Source of the DNA: Dasyornis broadbenti
Taxonomy: Eukaryota > Chordata > Aves > Passeriformes > Dasyornithidae
Length of the DNA: 64,000 nt
NCBI GenBank assembly: GCA_013397935.1
Contig: VZRN01000794.1
Coordinates: forward strand, 142,959 to 206,958
Direction: 5' to 3'
Under the pieces are notes generated by a model. It saw nothing but the letters and a program-made list of their open reading frames with translations. It did no database searches and had not been told where the DNA came from. Made by a program: the position numbers and the translations under genes. Below, in pieces: positions 1 to 13,440 of this stretch (within the stretch, counting starts at the first letter, position 1; each line of letters starts with the position of its first letter).

Positions 1-3000
1 TTAATATCCTCAAATAAGAAAAGAACACTTATACTGACAAAGGAAAAATGTTACAATCAAGTTTGAGTAAACTGATATATAATGAATACAGACAAAAAAC
101 CTCGGGAAATGTCTGAAAAATAACTGACAACATGTAGTAGCTCCTGTTCTCTAATGTAAGTTTAAAACACTTCTGATGTAGATGGGTTTTCTACTGAAAA
201 TTGAGTGTTCTGCGACAATGATTTTTGGTAATGGTAGCAGATATTCAGTGTAGCCTTTCAAAATGGACAATATGTGCTTTACTTGTTGAGCTGAAGAGAT
301 ATGCTTTGTGCTGCAGCTTTACTTATTTATTTTTAAGTATTAAGGAAAGCCTGTATTATATGTTGAATATAGCAGTGATAAGGTTGTCTAGTTGTCTGCA
401 TTCTTTATGCTGAGAGATTTTGTTGGTTTTGGGGATTTCTTTTTGTGAGTTGACGGGGGTTTTGTGTGAGGGGTGTTTCTTTTTTCTTCCTTTCATAGCG
501 GTTTATATAAATCGGTTCAGAAGAGTAAGGTGCTGGAGAAGATGCCCCACTGGGCTATCCCAGCAGGAGTTTAACTGTGTCCACACAAAATAAATCTTGA
601 ATGCATTGTGTTTGCAGGGCACCCATTTATTGCCACTAAATTATTCCTACTCTGAAATCTGTTCACTGGGCTATAACCAAAGCTGAATGAAAAGGAAAGT
701 GTTTCTCTTTTCAGTCATTTCTGGCCACAGAGATGACTCCAGCTTGTGCAGCTGCTCAGGTCAAGTGGTGCCCTTCAGCTTTTCCCCTCAATGGCTGCGA
801 TGATCAAGGGCCTGTATTCCATACCACATGGCGATGGAACTTTGATTTCTCTTTCCTGGGTCATTTTATCTTGAACAGTGTGTCTGCGACGGGTTCTTCC
901 AGCTCTATGCCTTGCAATTGAGAGGGAGGAAGGCAGTTTGGTGAGTCAACTACTTTCTGCCCAGTGTTTTTATGGATTGGTTTCAGATTTATCAAACACC
1001 CTTTTTTACCGTGTACTTGTGATTTGACATTTAAAGGCCATATTGTCTGAATTAGGGAAACCACTGGGTACTGGAATGAGAAACGAGCTGAAAGAAAAAT
1101 TGATCAGTAATTAGGAGGGTTAATCCACTCATGGCTGAGAGTCTGAGATTTATCCTGATGTACTGCTGTTCAGTTTGTGTAGCTATAAATAAAGCAAGTT
1201 GGAAAAGAAATCTCAGAAGTAAGTCCTAGTTACTACGACATGGGTTGGGATCACTAGGCTTCTCAACAGGAATAGATATTTAGCAAAATACAAGTTTTAT
1301 TGGTTGTATAAATTCTCTAATCTTATTTCATTCTCCTTTTTCAACTACTGAGTATATGCTGTCTGAGTTGTATCCACATCTTCCTGACCATAACCCCCAT
1401 AAAAAAACATTTTAAAGAGCTAAAAATAGGAGGGAAAGAATATCAAAGACATCTACCTTCCCTTTGCCTTGTCAAGGAGCTATTTCCATTGCAGAGATTA
1501 GATTTCAGGCAGAAATGCAGGCATAATTTTTTTTTAATAATTATTTTCTACAGTTTGAAGTGCTAAATATAAATGTAGAGATGCATTTTGACAAGAATAT
1601 TTCTCATAAGTATGTCAGAAGTGTGTGGTTCTGTATTTGATTAAAGTAGCCTTTGGCAAACTATCTGCATGGCTGTGATAAGGAAACACATGGAAATCTT
1701 AGCTGGGCTTACAGACGGTGTGGTCAGCTGTGTACGAAGTCTCTGCTGTCCACAGACAGCACCTTATGGTGTTTTCTCACTCTCTTCTTGTTCGTCATTT
1801 GCTGTACAGTTAAAATCAAAATGAAACATTTAATTGGAACAAAAAAAATAAAAGAGGAAGCTGCCACAAACAGTTGATTTTCTCAGGCTCAGTGAGCGTC
1901 ATTAGCAGGATACCTACGGCACAAAAGCAGGCCAGGAGTGCTGCCTCTGCCAGTCCCTGCTCACCCCATCCCCACTGTCCCCTTGGACTCGTGCGTGGGG
2001 TGCCTGCGGGCTGCAGGGCTGCTGCCAGAGGTGTTTGTCATTGGCATTCTGAAAATTAAACTGAGACACCAATGGTTTGCCTTGTTCACTGCCAGCCTCT
2101 GTCTTCTGACCAGGGAATAGATTTCTTTAGGTCCTCTGTTTATTCTCAGTCTAGAAATAGATTTTATATGCAGGGCCAGGAGCTGTTGGGAGATTTCTGT
2201 CCCAGTTTTTCCTTGCTTTGTGTCACATTTCATCTGCAGCTAAATTTGAGTGAACTTTAGGTTACTGAGCAGTAAATATAAGTTGGAAAATGCTGATGAA
2301 CTTAGGTTGGAAATTTATTGAAAACTTCAATATTTATTTGAGCAAAATGGTGTCTTGGCTTTGCCAAACCTCGCATATGGAGAGAAGAAAGATAAGGGGA
2401 GGAAGAGGAGAAGGCATAGCAAAAAACCAAAGGGTTTTGAACTTGAACAGAAGTCTTGGCCTGAAAATGTCTTAAGTGCACAAGGATTTTACTACCTCAG
2501 ACACATTTTATGAAGTAAGTGTAGTTTCTCCTTTCAGATTTTTAAAAGGTAATTATGTGTTTCCTTTCAGTTATGATCTTATTGTCTTCCATTTCTTGGG
2601 ACAGCTAGATATTAGCCATGATGTGGTCTATCTCATTTGGTACTAATGATCCTTTTACAACTCCTAAAGGACGTAATAGAATGAAGTATGCTAATTGGAA
2701 CCCACAATAAGACATCCATAACAATTTCATTTTACTTGGGTGTAAACAAGAGTGTGACACAGGGTCAAAGCTGGCATAACACAGAACTTGTTATAGTCCA
2801 GGTTGCATGGAAAAGAAGTGAAAGATGGGGCTGTGATCTGAGAGGGCATTCCCAGAGATGCAGCCTTGGTGGAGGACGAGCTTGTATCCCTCACAGGCAC
2901 TGGAGCATCAGCACTTGGGCAGAGCTCCTTGTGGCTGAGGCATTTTGCAGAGCCACCAGCAAGGACAGGAAGGATGCCCAGGGCGGCTGCTGACTTAACT

Positions 3001-3092
3001 CCCCTTGTTATAGATTTTATTTCTAGAGGGGTGAGTGGCTGGTCACAAAAGTCTTTGATCTCAGGGAGTCCCAGGAGTGCTGAGTGGGGGAT
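1..3092. other. Non-coding stretch, no gene seen
   Basis: No frame here has both convincing splice borders and protein-like content. The stretch at about 419-492 is strikingly G/T-rich on the plus strand, with three runs of four or five G, and almost lacks C and A. A donor-like GTAAGT near 2515 has no matching acceptor that I trust. The remainder is mixed AT-leaning DNA. This is either intron or intergenic sequence. Confidence 0.6.
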
Positions 3093-3605
3093 TGTTGTGA
3101 TTTAACCCCAGCTAGCAGCTCAGCACCACACAACTGCTTGCTGCCCCTCTGGGATGGAGGAGAGAACTGGAAGAGTAACAGTGAGAAAACTCAGGGGTAG
3201 AGATAAGGATGGGTTAATAGGGAAAGCAAAGGCTGCACGTGCAAGGAAAGCAGAACAAGGAATTCATCCCCTACTTCCCATGGACAGGCAGGTGCCAAAA
3301 TGTCCCTGCTTCCTTCTTCTTCCCCCATCTCTCTGTGCTGAGAAAGACCTCACATGGTCTGGGATATCCCTTGGGTCACTTGGGGTCAGCTGTCCCACTG
3401 TGTCCCCTCCCAGCTCCTCGTGCCCCCCCAGCCCCTTGCTGGTGGGGTGGGGTGAGGGACAGGAAAGGCCTGGGCTCTGTGTAAGCTCTGCTCAGCAATA
3501 ACCAAAACATCCCCGTGTTCCCAACACTGATTCCAGCACAAATCCAAGATATAGCCCGTAATAACTACTGTGGAGAAACTAACTTCTCCCCAGCCCAAAG
3601 CAGCA
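3093..3605 (-). mobile_element. Solo avian ERV LTR, copy A (about 510 bp)
   Basis: On the plus strand the element opens with TGTTGTGATTTAACCCCAGC and ends at CCCAAAGCAGCA, so it has the TG...CA ends of an LTR. I recognise the sequence as the abundant avian LTR whose sense strand runs the other way. Landmarks from that family include the 'ACAAGGAATTCATCCC' block near 3253 and the 'GGGTCAGCTGTCCC' block near 3380. The family's TATA and ATTAAA signals, read on the minus strand, are both mutated here, so this is an old and probably inert copy. An internal block of the usual LTR is missing around 3298. No internal proviral sequence follows at 3092 and below, so it looks like a solo LTR. I see no clear target-site duplication. 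The exact family name is uncertain. Confidence 0.85.
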
Positions 3606-6600
3606 TCAGTGTGTGTGTGCATAATGCTTTTTCTGTGATCATCTTGTCTGGGAAGGAATATAAGAAAATCTATACAGACACAATGATCAGTAATCCAGAA
3701 GGTGGGAATAAAGGAGCTGGAAATGATACCACTACTTGGAATGAAACGACTGTAGAAGTAGATATTCTCAAAGCTGGCAGATCAGCACCCACAGGGAATA
3801 GCATGTTTGCCAGGGAGTGTGGAGGGACGGAGGGCTCACTAGGGAGCCACTTGATAAAGTGGCAGCATAACCTGGCAGTCACACCTGTAACCAGTGCCAG
3901 GGATGGAACTGTGATCCTGGTCCCTTTGAAGAGAACTCTAGTACAAAAATCTCTCTCGCGTAGAGTGGATTATTCCTCTCAGCCACTTCTCCATCCTCCT
4001 GGACTGGCTGAAGTCTCAAGAAGAATAATTCCTTGCAGAAGGATGCACAGATTTCACATGAAAACAAAGCAAAGGCCAGACCTTCAGGTGAAGTGGACCG
4101 CAAGGAAAACACATGGAGCATCGAATGGGAGGCTGCCACATCTCCACAGGCTTCAGGAGGATGTGCTGGAAAATGACAATGCTGGCAAACCATCGCGCCA
4201 GTCCTCTTAGCAAAAAGAAAAACAAGAACACAATCCTCAGTGGGGTCAAGTTAGTGACTACGCACACTTAAGTGAAACCTGGAATGCTTTCTCTCCTCTT
4301 TGTCAGAAGCCCGTAAACTTTAATGGGATAATATTGTTGCTTTCAATTAAATTTATTGTTTGTGTTCCGCACAATCTGCAATGATGTCACCTTGATGGAA
4401 AAAAGAGACTAAAGCTGGTGTAAGGAGAGACAAGACTGTGATTTTCTATCACTTAGGAATCCTCAAAGGAGGCAGAAAGAAAGCAAGAAAACAGACGTGA
4501 GAATTTTTCAGAGTTTATACCAAAATGAAAAAATTCAAATTAATAATTCTGCTCATTTATCCCGCAGATACCAAAAAGGACAGGAAATGTAAGAACAAGG
4601 AATTGTCCTAGCAGCATAACTTGACCATTTGTGGAACCTTTAGGCCTTGGAATGCTGGTATCATCAGTTTCCCTTTATAGATGTGAAAGCTGAAGTAGAA
4701 GCCATGGAGGGAAGAATTGAAGCCCAGTCTTCCAGTGACTTTGCACAGACTGATCTGACAGCTGAAAGCTGGTATTTGCAGTAGGAAAAAGTGGAGTCAT
4801 TTTGTCTGGTGCATGTGTGCTAGCAGCACTGGATGATGGAAACCGAACCAGTTTAGCGATAGGATCAGAGTTAACAGGCCAGGCAGACACTCAGCTGCAG
4901 GGAGCAATCACAGGGAAAAGGTTTCCAAGGTTAAAAATAAATAAATACATAAATCAGCCCTTGAGTGTAATTGCAAGCTAAATACCACTCGGTACTTGTA
5001 AGTCACAGTCAGCGCTTCTAAATGCCACCTTAAGAGCAGGAAGATGAAGAAAGGTCTCAAAAATTCCCACAATAACCAGTTCAAAAGACTTCTGTTTGCA
5101 GGCCATGTATTCATCTTGCACATTAGAGAAGCTGATTTGATTTGCATCAAAATGTGGTGTAAATATAGCATAAGACAAGTGTGAATTCTTAGTGAAGCAA
5201 AGAAAAGGGAGAGAAGCTTATGGCACTTGAAATGCTAGAAGGATCTTTCAGGTGATGTGTTCTTTTTAAAGCTTAACTTAAAGAGAAAACTGAGATTGGT
5301 CTTGACTCCTTCTTCACATCACCCTCATCCACTGTTGGTGTTTGTGGTGTAGGAATTGATTCAGCTCAGGTGGGTTCTGTGCAGATGTGCAGGAGTAGTA
5401 TTGCTTTGATTTCAGTCTCTGTCCATAACCTGGGAATGGGGAGGGAATGCCTTCAGGTACGCTGACAGCTTCTCCCTAAGCATGATCTAAACGCATGCTT
5501 AGGGGAGACTGGCATGATGCCTCATTTCCTCTTACTGTGCAGTGAAGGTAGATCACGGCAGGAGAAATTATTGCTTTTGAAGCAAACATCACACATAAAT
5601 CTAGTGAAACCTGGAGAATTGAGTTGGGATGAATATGTAAATACATCTCCATAGAGCTATGGTTTGTTACTTTGTAGCTGGACCACTGCCAGAAAGTTTC
5701 TCAACTACTTTGGGGCATGGGAAGTAAAACGCATCTTACAAATTATGAAATTCAGTGTTTCCAAGTGAAATATTTTGCCATAAAGTTGAATGCAAGAATG
5801 ACTGGAACAGTTATGACAAAGGTCTTTTACCTGATAATAATGCTAGTGGTTAAGAGACACAAAAGGCATCGTTGGCTTAGAAGTTTGGCATTATGATATT
5901 GTTAATCCTTCACTTGCAGACAGTGCAGCCTAACAGAAAACACACTTGAGAAACCTGGCCTCCCTTTTTGGCTCTGCCCATTGCCTGCTGATTATCTGTT
6001 TTGTTTCTGCTTCCTTATCTGAAATAAGCCCCCAGCCTCAGCCTGCTGCAGCGTGGCTGGATGCTTACGTGGCAGAGGATTTTGGGCACTATTTACCAGT
6101 GTATGGTGTCATCTTCATGGGGTGGGAGTTCGGTGAGTCTGGGGAGGGAAAAGAAGCAGCCCCTGATGTGCTGCAATGTAACAGCATTGCCAGCTCGTGG
6201 GGCTGTCACTGCCCTGAGCTGGCCACCAACAGTCTTCCTCATCTCCATCCTCCCAAAGGGGCAGGCAAAGTAAGGAATGCACAAGCTGGGAGCCATTTGG
6301 AGCCCAACTGCACCAGTTAAAGGACTGTTGATAGAGTAATTGGTATCCTCAGATGTTTCAGCCAGCTTGGGGGTGCTGCAATTAAGGGTCAGATCAGATC
6401 AGATTTAAGAGGTTGTGTTAGTAGCTCGTGCAGGTCTAACTGAGCTAGAATGTCCTGCGTCTTTTCTCATCTGACATTTCTTTCAGTTTCTAATAAATTT
6501 ACTCTTTCATTTCATCTCAGCATGTGTGCAAGGCTGTCCCTGAAATAACTGTTATCCAATGATTTTGGCTTCTGCATCAGTTGCCTGCAGCACAGATTGC

Positions 6601-7610
6601 CTGATGGCTGTCACCCGTTGTTAGTAGCACACCATGAGCAAAGAGGTGCATTTTGGGTTTTCCTAAAGCTAGGGAAATGACAGAAACATCTGAGAAATCT
6701 AAGTGACAAAAGGAGAATGAAAACAAAAAGTAAAACTCCTGGTGCAACCTTTATCTACGAACCATATTGATAGGATTGTATCAGAAATTACAGCAGTTCT
6801 GTTCTCTCCATTACATTTATGACTGTGTGAGCATTTAGGCAGTATACCCATATTTTCTGGGCTTGCTGTAAAAATTCACACTGAGATGGGACTTACTGCA
6901 CATATTCTAAACTGTGGCATACTAGGACTCTTATTAAAACTGAAAAAAAAAAAAATTAATCTCTTCTAAAGTTATTAAAGAATGAAGATTTTACTGGTTG
7001 TATGTTGTCATGCGTGCTATCAGCCCAAAGCAGCCGAGTTATCCACTGCAGACTCAGCTTTGCTTACTAGTTCAGCACCACTGCTTACCCACGTGCCTGC
7101 TGTGAGCTGCCCATCAGAGCATGTGCAGTAGCCTGCCTTATCGCAGTCTCCATGAAATGATTAAAAGCACAGTGTATTTTTGGTGAGAAAATCTGATTGA
7201 TATCACCCCCTTGTAGAAGTGGAATGGGGTTTGTTTTCTATTGTCTGCTTGTAAGAATCTCATTTATTCCCTGGGTTATGTGTAGGCAGGCAGCTGCAGT
7301 AAAAGCAGAGCTCCTAGGTGTGTTCAGCATCTGTGTTGGCTGCCATGGCCTCGGTGCTGGGCCCAGGATGTGGTCACTTACTGGAGGTGAGGCATTTAGG
7401 GAAAAGGGTTTAAGTGCGCAGGTATTTGTTGTCATCCTGGCCCCAGAATAAGCTGATAGAAAGTAGGGTAAAGTTCTTAAGAAAGAATTTGTTAAACCAG
7501 CCTTCATGACAATAGTTTGAAAAGATTTGTCTCTCTAGTGTTTGAAGTGTATGGAAAGTGGAGTGGGAAAAAAAGTGTATGGAAAATGAAGGAATTTTTT
7601 TTTTTTTTTT
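3606..7610. other. Non-coding stretch, no gene seen
   Basis: This segment is mixed-composition non-coding DNA. It holds a 15-bp stem hairpin (5471-5508), an A13 tract at 6943-6955 and a T16 tract at 7595-7610 that abuts the assembly gap. A donor-like GTGAGT at about 6134 has only a poor acceptor upstream. An open frame runs out of LTR copy A into this segment, but it is explained by chance. Confidence 0.55.
5471..5508. other. Hairpin, about 15-bp stem, 9-nt loop
   Basis: The left arm TCTCCCTAAGCATG and the right arm CATGCTTAGGGGAGA are reverse complements apart from one extra G. They flank a 9-nt loop. The stem does not extend further outward, so it is shorter than a usual pre-miRNA. It could be a structured RNA element or a cruciform-prone site, or it could be chance. 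Confidence 0.5.
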
Positions 7611-7651
7611 NNNNNNNNNNNNNNNNNNNNNNNNNNNNNNNNNNNNNNNNN
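7611..7651. other. Assembly gap of 41 N
   Basis: Forty-one undetermined bases directly follow a run of 16 T (7595-7610). The homopolymer probably caused the break, so the true gap length may differ. Any reading frame crossing it is meaningless. Confidence 0.98.
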
Positions 7652-10043
7652 TCAGCATACATTTACAGATAAGTACTTTTGAAGATTCTGGATTGCAACA
7701 AGTAAGAATAGCAAAATTAAAAGTAGCAAATTAATCTGTTGGATCAAGTGTGTACTGATGGCTGTGGATGGAGGTGATAACCATACCTTATTTTATAATT
7801 CAAACTGTTGGTAGCAAAATCCACAGCTGTGCAACACCTGATTCTATTTTGTAGAGAAATGAGATTTTTCAGAGTTTTTTCTTCCTAAATCTTAATCAAT
7901 TAGTTAAAATATTTAAAAACTTGATTTGGAAAAAATTGAAGTGTTGGCTTCTTTGGCTGTGCTTATGGCTAATTTGGAGCTCCTTCAGCCAAGCTGCCGG
8001 CTCTGGTAGCAGCAGCGTGGGTGAACTTGGTCCCTGCTGGTTAACTGATCCTGTCTCCCATAGCACAGAGTGTCGGCTAGGCCAGGGAAGAAGTACAGTG
8101 GGAAGTTTTTGGTCAGCTTTAGGATTTGATCCTGTGTGTGTATGATAGGATGTGGCTGTTCCAGTCTGCACTTGAGAGAAGCAGCAGTTCACAGCTGAAT
8201 TCAAAGCAGAATTTCTTCCTGGCATCCCACCCAGCAGAAGCAATTTGATTTGTTTCAAACTACTTGAAACAAGATATTTTGGTCTTGATTTCCCATAAAA
8301 ATACACATTAACAAAACCAATATTTTCCTAAAGCTGTATTTTTCATGTAGAAATGGATTTAGTAGTTGCAAAACCATGAAATAATAGTGTCTTAGTAGAG
8401 GCTTGCTATTCTCCTGCCTTCTTTTCATGTGTGTTAGTTCTCCAAATGTTTTAGTCTTACCTCTAAATGTTTAAAGATAATTTAATTAGCAGCAAGGGCT
8501 TCTCCTATTTAGGACAATCCCATGCAATTTTATTAAGGGGAAAAATGGAAACGGATAAAGATCAAGACTATAATTTTTAATTCAGTATCAGACTCTCCAG
8601 TGTCTCATTATCCTCCTTGTAAATGATTCATAGCCAATAATTGTCTGTGAAGAACAAATGACTCCCCTATTCCCAAATCTCCCACACTTATCCTTGAGAT
8701 ACCTTTGTTTTGGATTAAGACTTTCCCCTAGAAAGTCTGCACAAATGTCTCTTTCCCCTTGGCTGTTACCAGGCAGAAGAGATGAAGCAGCTGAGAACGT
8801 TACCTCTGCTCCTTTCCTTGGGCTGGGGGAAACCCTCAGACAGGGTTTGCACTCAGCAAGGTCCTTGAGAAACCACCAAGATCAACCTGGGAGCAGGTGC
8901 CAAAACACTGTGACCATTGCTGCTCTTCTGTTTTAACACTTGTGACAATCAAACTGCAAGGGGAGCTCTTAAATTCAGCCAGGAAAGAGAAGCTGGGCTT
9001 AGCACTTCTCTCCCATGCAGGTACACTGAGGAAAATAGCCCACTGTGCACTTGACATCTGGAAAGGACCTTTTTTGGAGCACGAAGGATCCTTCTGTTTT
9101 TTCTGGTCTTCTCCTGGCCCATGGAGGCCTAGAATAAATCCTACTACTTAATCCTTCAGACACTGTGAGGTAAATTTGCTGTGTCCTGGCTCAGCAAGAG
9201 TTGATGAGGATTTGTGGAGCAAGAACAGATGGGAACCCTTCCCTAAATCCAGCAAGAAGACTTTTAATGAAGAACCTTGCAGTCTGTGCCAGGGCTGTTT
9301 GTGTCCTGCTTGTTACAAATCACTATGGGCACGAGCTGCTGCTGCCTGTTGCTCACCTGACACAGCGTTTCTGGCAGGTGGATGCTTAAATGAGGGTGAT
9401 GTGAGTATGTCTCCAGTTGCTTCAGCAAGACACTGTAGGGAATCTGGTGGTGTGAGGAGCTGTCTGCTCTTCAGATCGCTTTGTAAAGTGTCAGCATGGG
9501 AGAGAGAGCTGTAGCCACTCTGCGGTGCTACTCTCCTACCTTAAGGCTCAGTCAGTGCTTTTTGTTCCCCTCACATGCTCCCACCTTCTGAGATGGGTTT
9601 GCTGCAGGATATATTGCACATCATAAACATTTCTCTCAGTTTGCAATCTCACTGGAAACTTTATTGCATGCTCTCTTTTCCCCATAGATACCAATGCCTC
9701 CTCACCCTAATACTCACTGCATCCAACTTTTAGTCTCTCCTCGTGAGGAATTGTTTCCTTGCTTTTTCAGGGACCCTGATTTTCACCCTACAGTTTTATC
9801 ACATATATATATATATCTATCCACATACATATGTTTATGTATTATATTTTCTGTCTATTTCTTTGGAATAACACATTTCTCTGCTTTGGGCCTGATGGTC
9901 TAACACAGTGACCAGGGTCGCTGCTGAGCCCGGAATGGTCTCATATGACCCTGGGTGAGAAAGAGGTGCTGTGGGGGCTCCCATTCTTCTGCCTGTGGAG
10001 TGCTGTGGCTGCAGCGATACTTTGGATGCCCTCCTCTTCTTAC
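7652..10043. other. Non-coding stretch with an AT microsatellite
   Basis: No supported gene. AT-rich near 7860-7930 and 8320-8640, with a GC-richer patch at about 8760-9500 that carries overlapping chance open frames on both strands. A short (AT)7 microsatellite lies at 9803-9816. Confidence 0.55.
9803..9816. repeat. (AT)7 microsatellite
   Basis: Seven uninterrupted AT units, followed by looser AT/CAT-like sequence to about 9838. Confidence 0.9.
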
Positions 10044-10284
10044 CTGTGAATGTTGAAATGCACTGTTCAGGTTGGTCTTCACAGCTCTTACTTACAGGCT
10101 CCTTTGTTCCTGTGCAAATTTGAGGTTGCAGCTGAAGAGCAGTGTAGGAAAAGCGGTAAATACATTTTCTAGGGGTGACAGGAATGAAGATATCCATAAA
10201 AAGCTTTAAGAACTCCTGCAGGTCTCCTGAAGTAAGCAGGCAAATTACTGCCTCAGACAAATGTCTAGACTGCTCAATAACTCT
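10044..10284 (-). CDS. Candidate internal coding exon, product not recognised
   Basis: On the minus strand a 241-nt segment is bounded by an acceptor-like site (GTCTGTTCAACAG just above 10284) and a strong donor (TTCACAG|GTAAGAAG just below 10044). It is open throughout in one frame, entering at phase 0 and leaving at phase 1, and encodes 80 codons. The predicted peptide is protein-like. It starts RVIEQSRHLSEAV, continues with a leucine/phenylalanine-rich amphipathic stretch (LQEFLKLFMDIF) and has scattered cysteines. The frame upstream of the acceptor stays open about 25 codons more, without an ATG. I cannot name a family. The acceptor is only moderate, and open frames of this length are common by chance, so this may be a pseudo-exon. 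Confidence 0.22.
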
Positions 10285-13200
10285 CTGTTGAACAGACAAG
10301 CCTGTACAAACGGGTGCTATCTTAGGTATACAGCGGAGTTTTCCCTTCTTAAAACATTGCTATTCTGTTAAACTGTTGGAGTCTCTTTCCTCCTGTTGCT
10401 CAAGACCATGTGGTGTTCTTTCCTTAATGGAAATTGCAATGAACTTAGTAAAGTGCGCTTCCTTATAGGTAGAAAACATACTCAAATTATCTTAAATTGC
10501 ACTTTTCTTACTAGAGGGGGGAAAAGGGGATGTATAAAGGCTCTGTGTGCAGAGGTAGGCCAGGAATGGGTTTGACTTGATCTCTGTAGCAACTTGCAAA
10601 TTAACACTCTGCCATGGGTACCAATCCCTTAGGATCACGTTCCTGTGTATTGATTACAGAGATTCTCAGAAATCAATAACATTTCCACTGGAAGTTTTCA
10701 TCTGCAAGTAGGAGTTCCATTTAAAATCAAACCTGAGTTTCCAAATGCATCCATGGTTGTTTGGAGTGTGAGTAGGAGTCTATTGTATGCAGTATAATGC
10801 AGTCACCCATACAGAGTTAACTCTCTCTTTCAGGACTGAATGAAGAAATTTCAATTACAACTCCATTTCTTTCCAAAAGAATCATAAATGTATTTTAAGT
10901 TTGTCTGTGATGTTCATGCTTAGCATACTGAATTGCTCCTCAATAGATTAGTTTATTTTACTTGGAGATCCTCAAAGTATCAATGGCCATGGGGAAATAC
11001 ATTGCAGTGGAAGTGTTCACTCAGAAGATTTATGTGATAGAATAAGGTTGTAGAAGAGAAATTCGTGTATTTAGGTGCATCCTCTGGAAACGAGTGTTAT
11101 CCATGAGTGCACACCTGACTCCGTGGAACCAGGAAACTGCTGTGGTGAGAAAGCTGCTTTGGTGTCTCAACATCAAAACAGGATGATCCATGCATTGACT
11201 TGGCTGTTTGTAATGCCCTGATTACAGTGAGTTTGTGCCTGGATCTCCCATTCCCCCAGCCAGTACTGCCTGATGACTGATAGTCCATCAGTACTCCTCA
11301 CTTAGCTCTGTTAACATGCCACTCAGAATGTGCAGTGAAGATGAGGTCCAGGAGCAGAATGACCTCAATTAACAGATGAAAGGTGTATCAGTGCTACGGC
11401 CTTCCTGGCTTTGCAACTGAAATGATCTTAAAAGCAAAAATTTGCATCCAATAATTACTGACCAAAACTGTAATTCTGTAATTAGTGATGCAGCTCGCTC
11501 TTCAAGATGATTTCTGCCAACTCCCTGTCACTGAGCGCTCATCCAGGTCACCTCCTGCCCTCCTGTACCCCTGCACCAGCTTTGGTATTCCAGGAGCTCC
11601 TGCAGCATCTCCCTGCAGCTGCAGGACCCTCATTTCAAAAGCAGCTTCAGAAAAGGTGGTGTGGCAGTAGCCTGGGGCTTTGCACTCACTGAATTACCTT
11701 TTGTTCCTGCCCAGTGTGTGGTTTCTAATTTCAAATTTCTTGGATGCATTGCAAAATTAATTAATTTTTAAACAGAAATGCTAACTTTACTAGACAGCAA
11801 TAAAAAGCTGTTGCAAATGCACTAATTAGAGATTATCAAGAATGCTGGATATCAGTTTTTCATGTCAATATTTCTGTTTTCATTATAATAAGATTGTGAT
11901 TATAGTTATCACATTTGTCAGATGTGGTGTTTTAATTGTGCCTCATAAAACAGTATTTTGCTTTATTAAAAGAGATGGCCTGAAAATATGAGTTGTAATT
12001 TGTAGATGTTTGGAGCTGGATAATGTATTAATAGCAACATCCTAATAATGAATTCTTTAAAAATATAATTGTAAGTGGACACAACATTAAAATCACAGGC
12101 ACAAAAGAATCACCTTTGATGTTGTGCAGTCAAGCACCTAAAAATCTGGCAAATGATACAGATAAACCATTTCTGTAAACTACGTTTTCTGTTTTTTAGG
12201 GCAGATGGAAAGGAACAGGTAAATAGGAGGAAACTAGGACAGTGCTTAAGATTGTAGTGGTTTCTCCAGCTGCCAAATGTGTGGTTTATGTGGTGAATAG
12301 AGCACTGACCTGTTAATGGAGGAGAGAAGAATGTGTGCCAAATAATTTAATTTTGAAATAAGGTGTTTGCCTTGTTTATTGCAGAATGTGAAAGGTGAAT
12401 ACTGAGTGAGAAGGTGCAGGAGAAAGCAGATGTGCCAGCTGGATTCTGCACAAAGAAATGGACTCCTTGCCTGGCCTGCTCCACTGAGCTCCTCAATAAC
12501 GGTGTGTTCAGTGACTTCACCCAAAATTTCCCAGGAACTTTTCACTAAACCACTTTCACTTCCTGGACACTTGTAGCCGTGGCACAAACCAAGTCCTTGT
12601 TTGCTTTAAAAATACTGTGTTTCTAATGATAGATACTCTAGGGGAGAGATGGGGGAATGATTGTAGGGGGCATGAGATTATTCCTGTTCTTGAGACTGCT
12701 GTCATGAAGGTACAGTAAATTTGAGGAGCAATTGGAAAATGAAGCTTGAGTGCAGTTGGTATGGAATATATTTGTCCAGTCTCGGAACAGGTGCAGTACT
12801 TCAGATAATGCTGCCTTTTCCCTCATTTTCTTATCAGCTTCTTTTTTTCCATATGCTGAAAGCTGTGTCATCTCATCCTAGCAGAATGGATCGTGCAATG
12901 ATCTTTTCTGCTTCATTGCAAAGTCAGCTAAGTCAATTAAACAGCCTTTATGTTAAAGAGCCACAAATTAACTCCAATGACTTTGTACTGAAGCTGGTGA
13001 AGAGCAGTTGCATTAAAGAGTTCTTTTTGCAAAAATTATATTGGGTGGTTGTCTTCAATTTTACTGTGAAAAGCACACAGAAGAAACTAAGGCTTCTAGA
13101 ACAGGATTTAAAATGCACATTATTAATAAGCAAAACAAAACAGAAAATTGACTAGGTCCTCATTGGGTGAATCCACTTTAATCTCTGTGAAGGACAAAGC

Positions 13201-13440
13201 AGACTTTGATGAGAATCAGGATGGTACACTTGTGTTGATCAAGACTGTACCATAAATCACCTGTGTTAGGGGACTAAACTGGTGTTGTGTTTGATCCTGG
13301 TCTTTTGTAAATGGTTTAGGTTGCACCTTTATGATGCTTTAAAACAGCTGACGACCTGCATCTCAAAGTTGCTGTTCTTTATGAAAGGGACATTAAAATT
13401 TCAGGCATTCAGTCTTGAAGAAGTCTCATGTATCCCTTAC
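10285..13440. other. Non-coding stretch, strongly AT-rich in 11.7-12.2 kb
   Basis: No gene supported. From about 11690 to 12200 the sequence is very AT-rich, with many TAAT/ATTA cores, and resembles conserved non-coding DNA or a matrix-attachment-like stretch. A 145-codon AT-rich open frame at about 12721-13155 lacks any family signature and is probably chance. Confidence 0.5.

Noticed and set aside
3515..4210. Open frame of about 231 codons on the plus strand
   Set aside because: It begins inside LTR copy A without an ATG, antisense to the LTR, has no recognisable domain and simply runs into unique DNA. Chance and LTR composition explain it.
12721..13155. AT-rich plus-strand frame of 145 codons
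   Set aside because: Composition is what AT-rich DNA gives, and nothing resembles a conserved domain.
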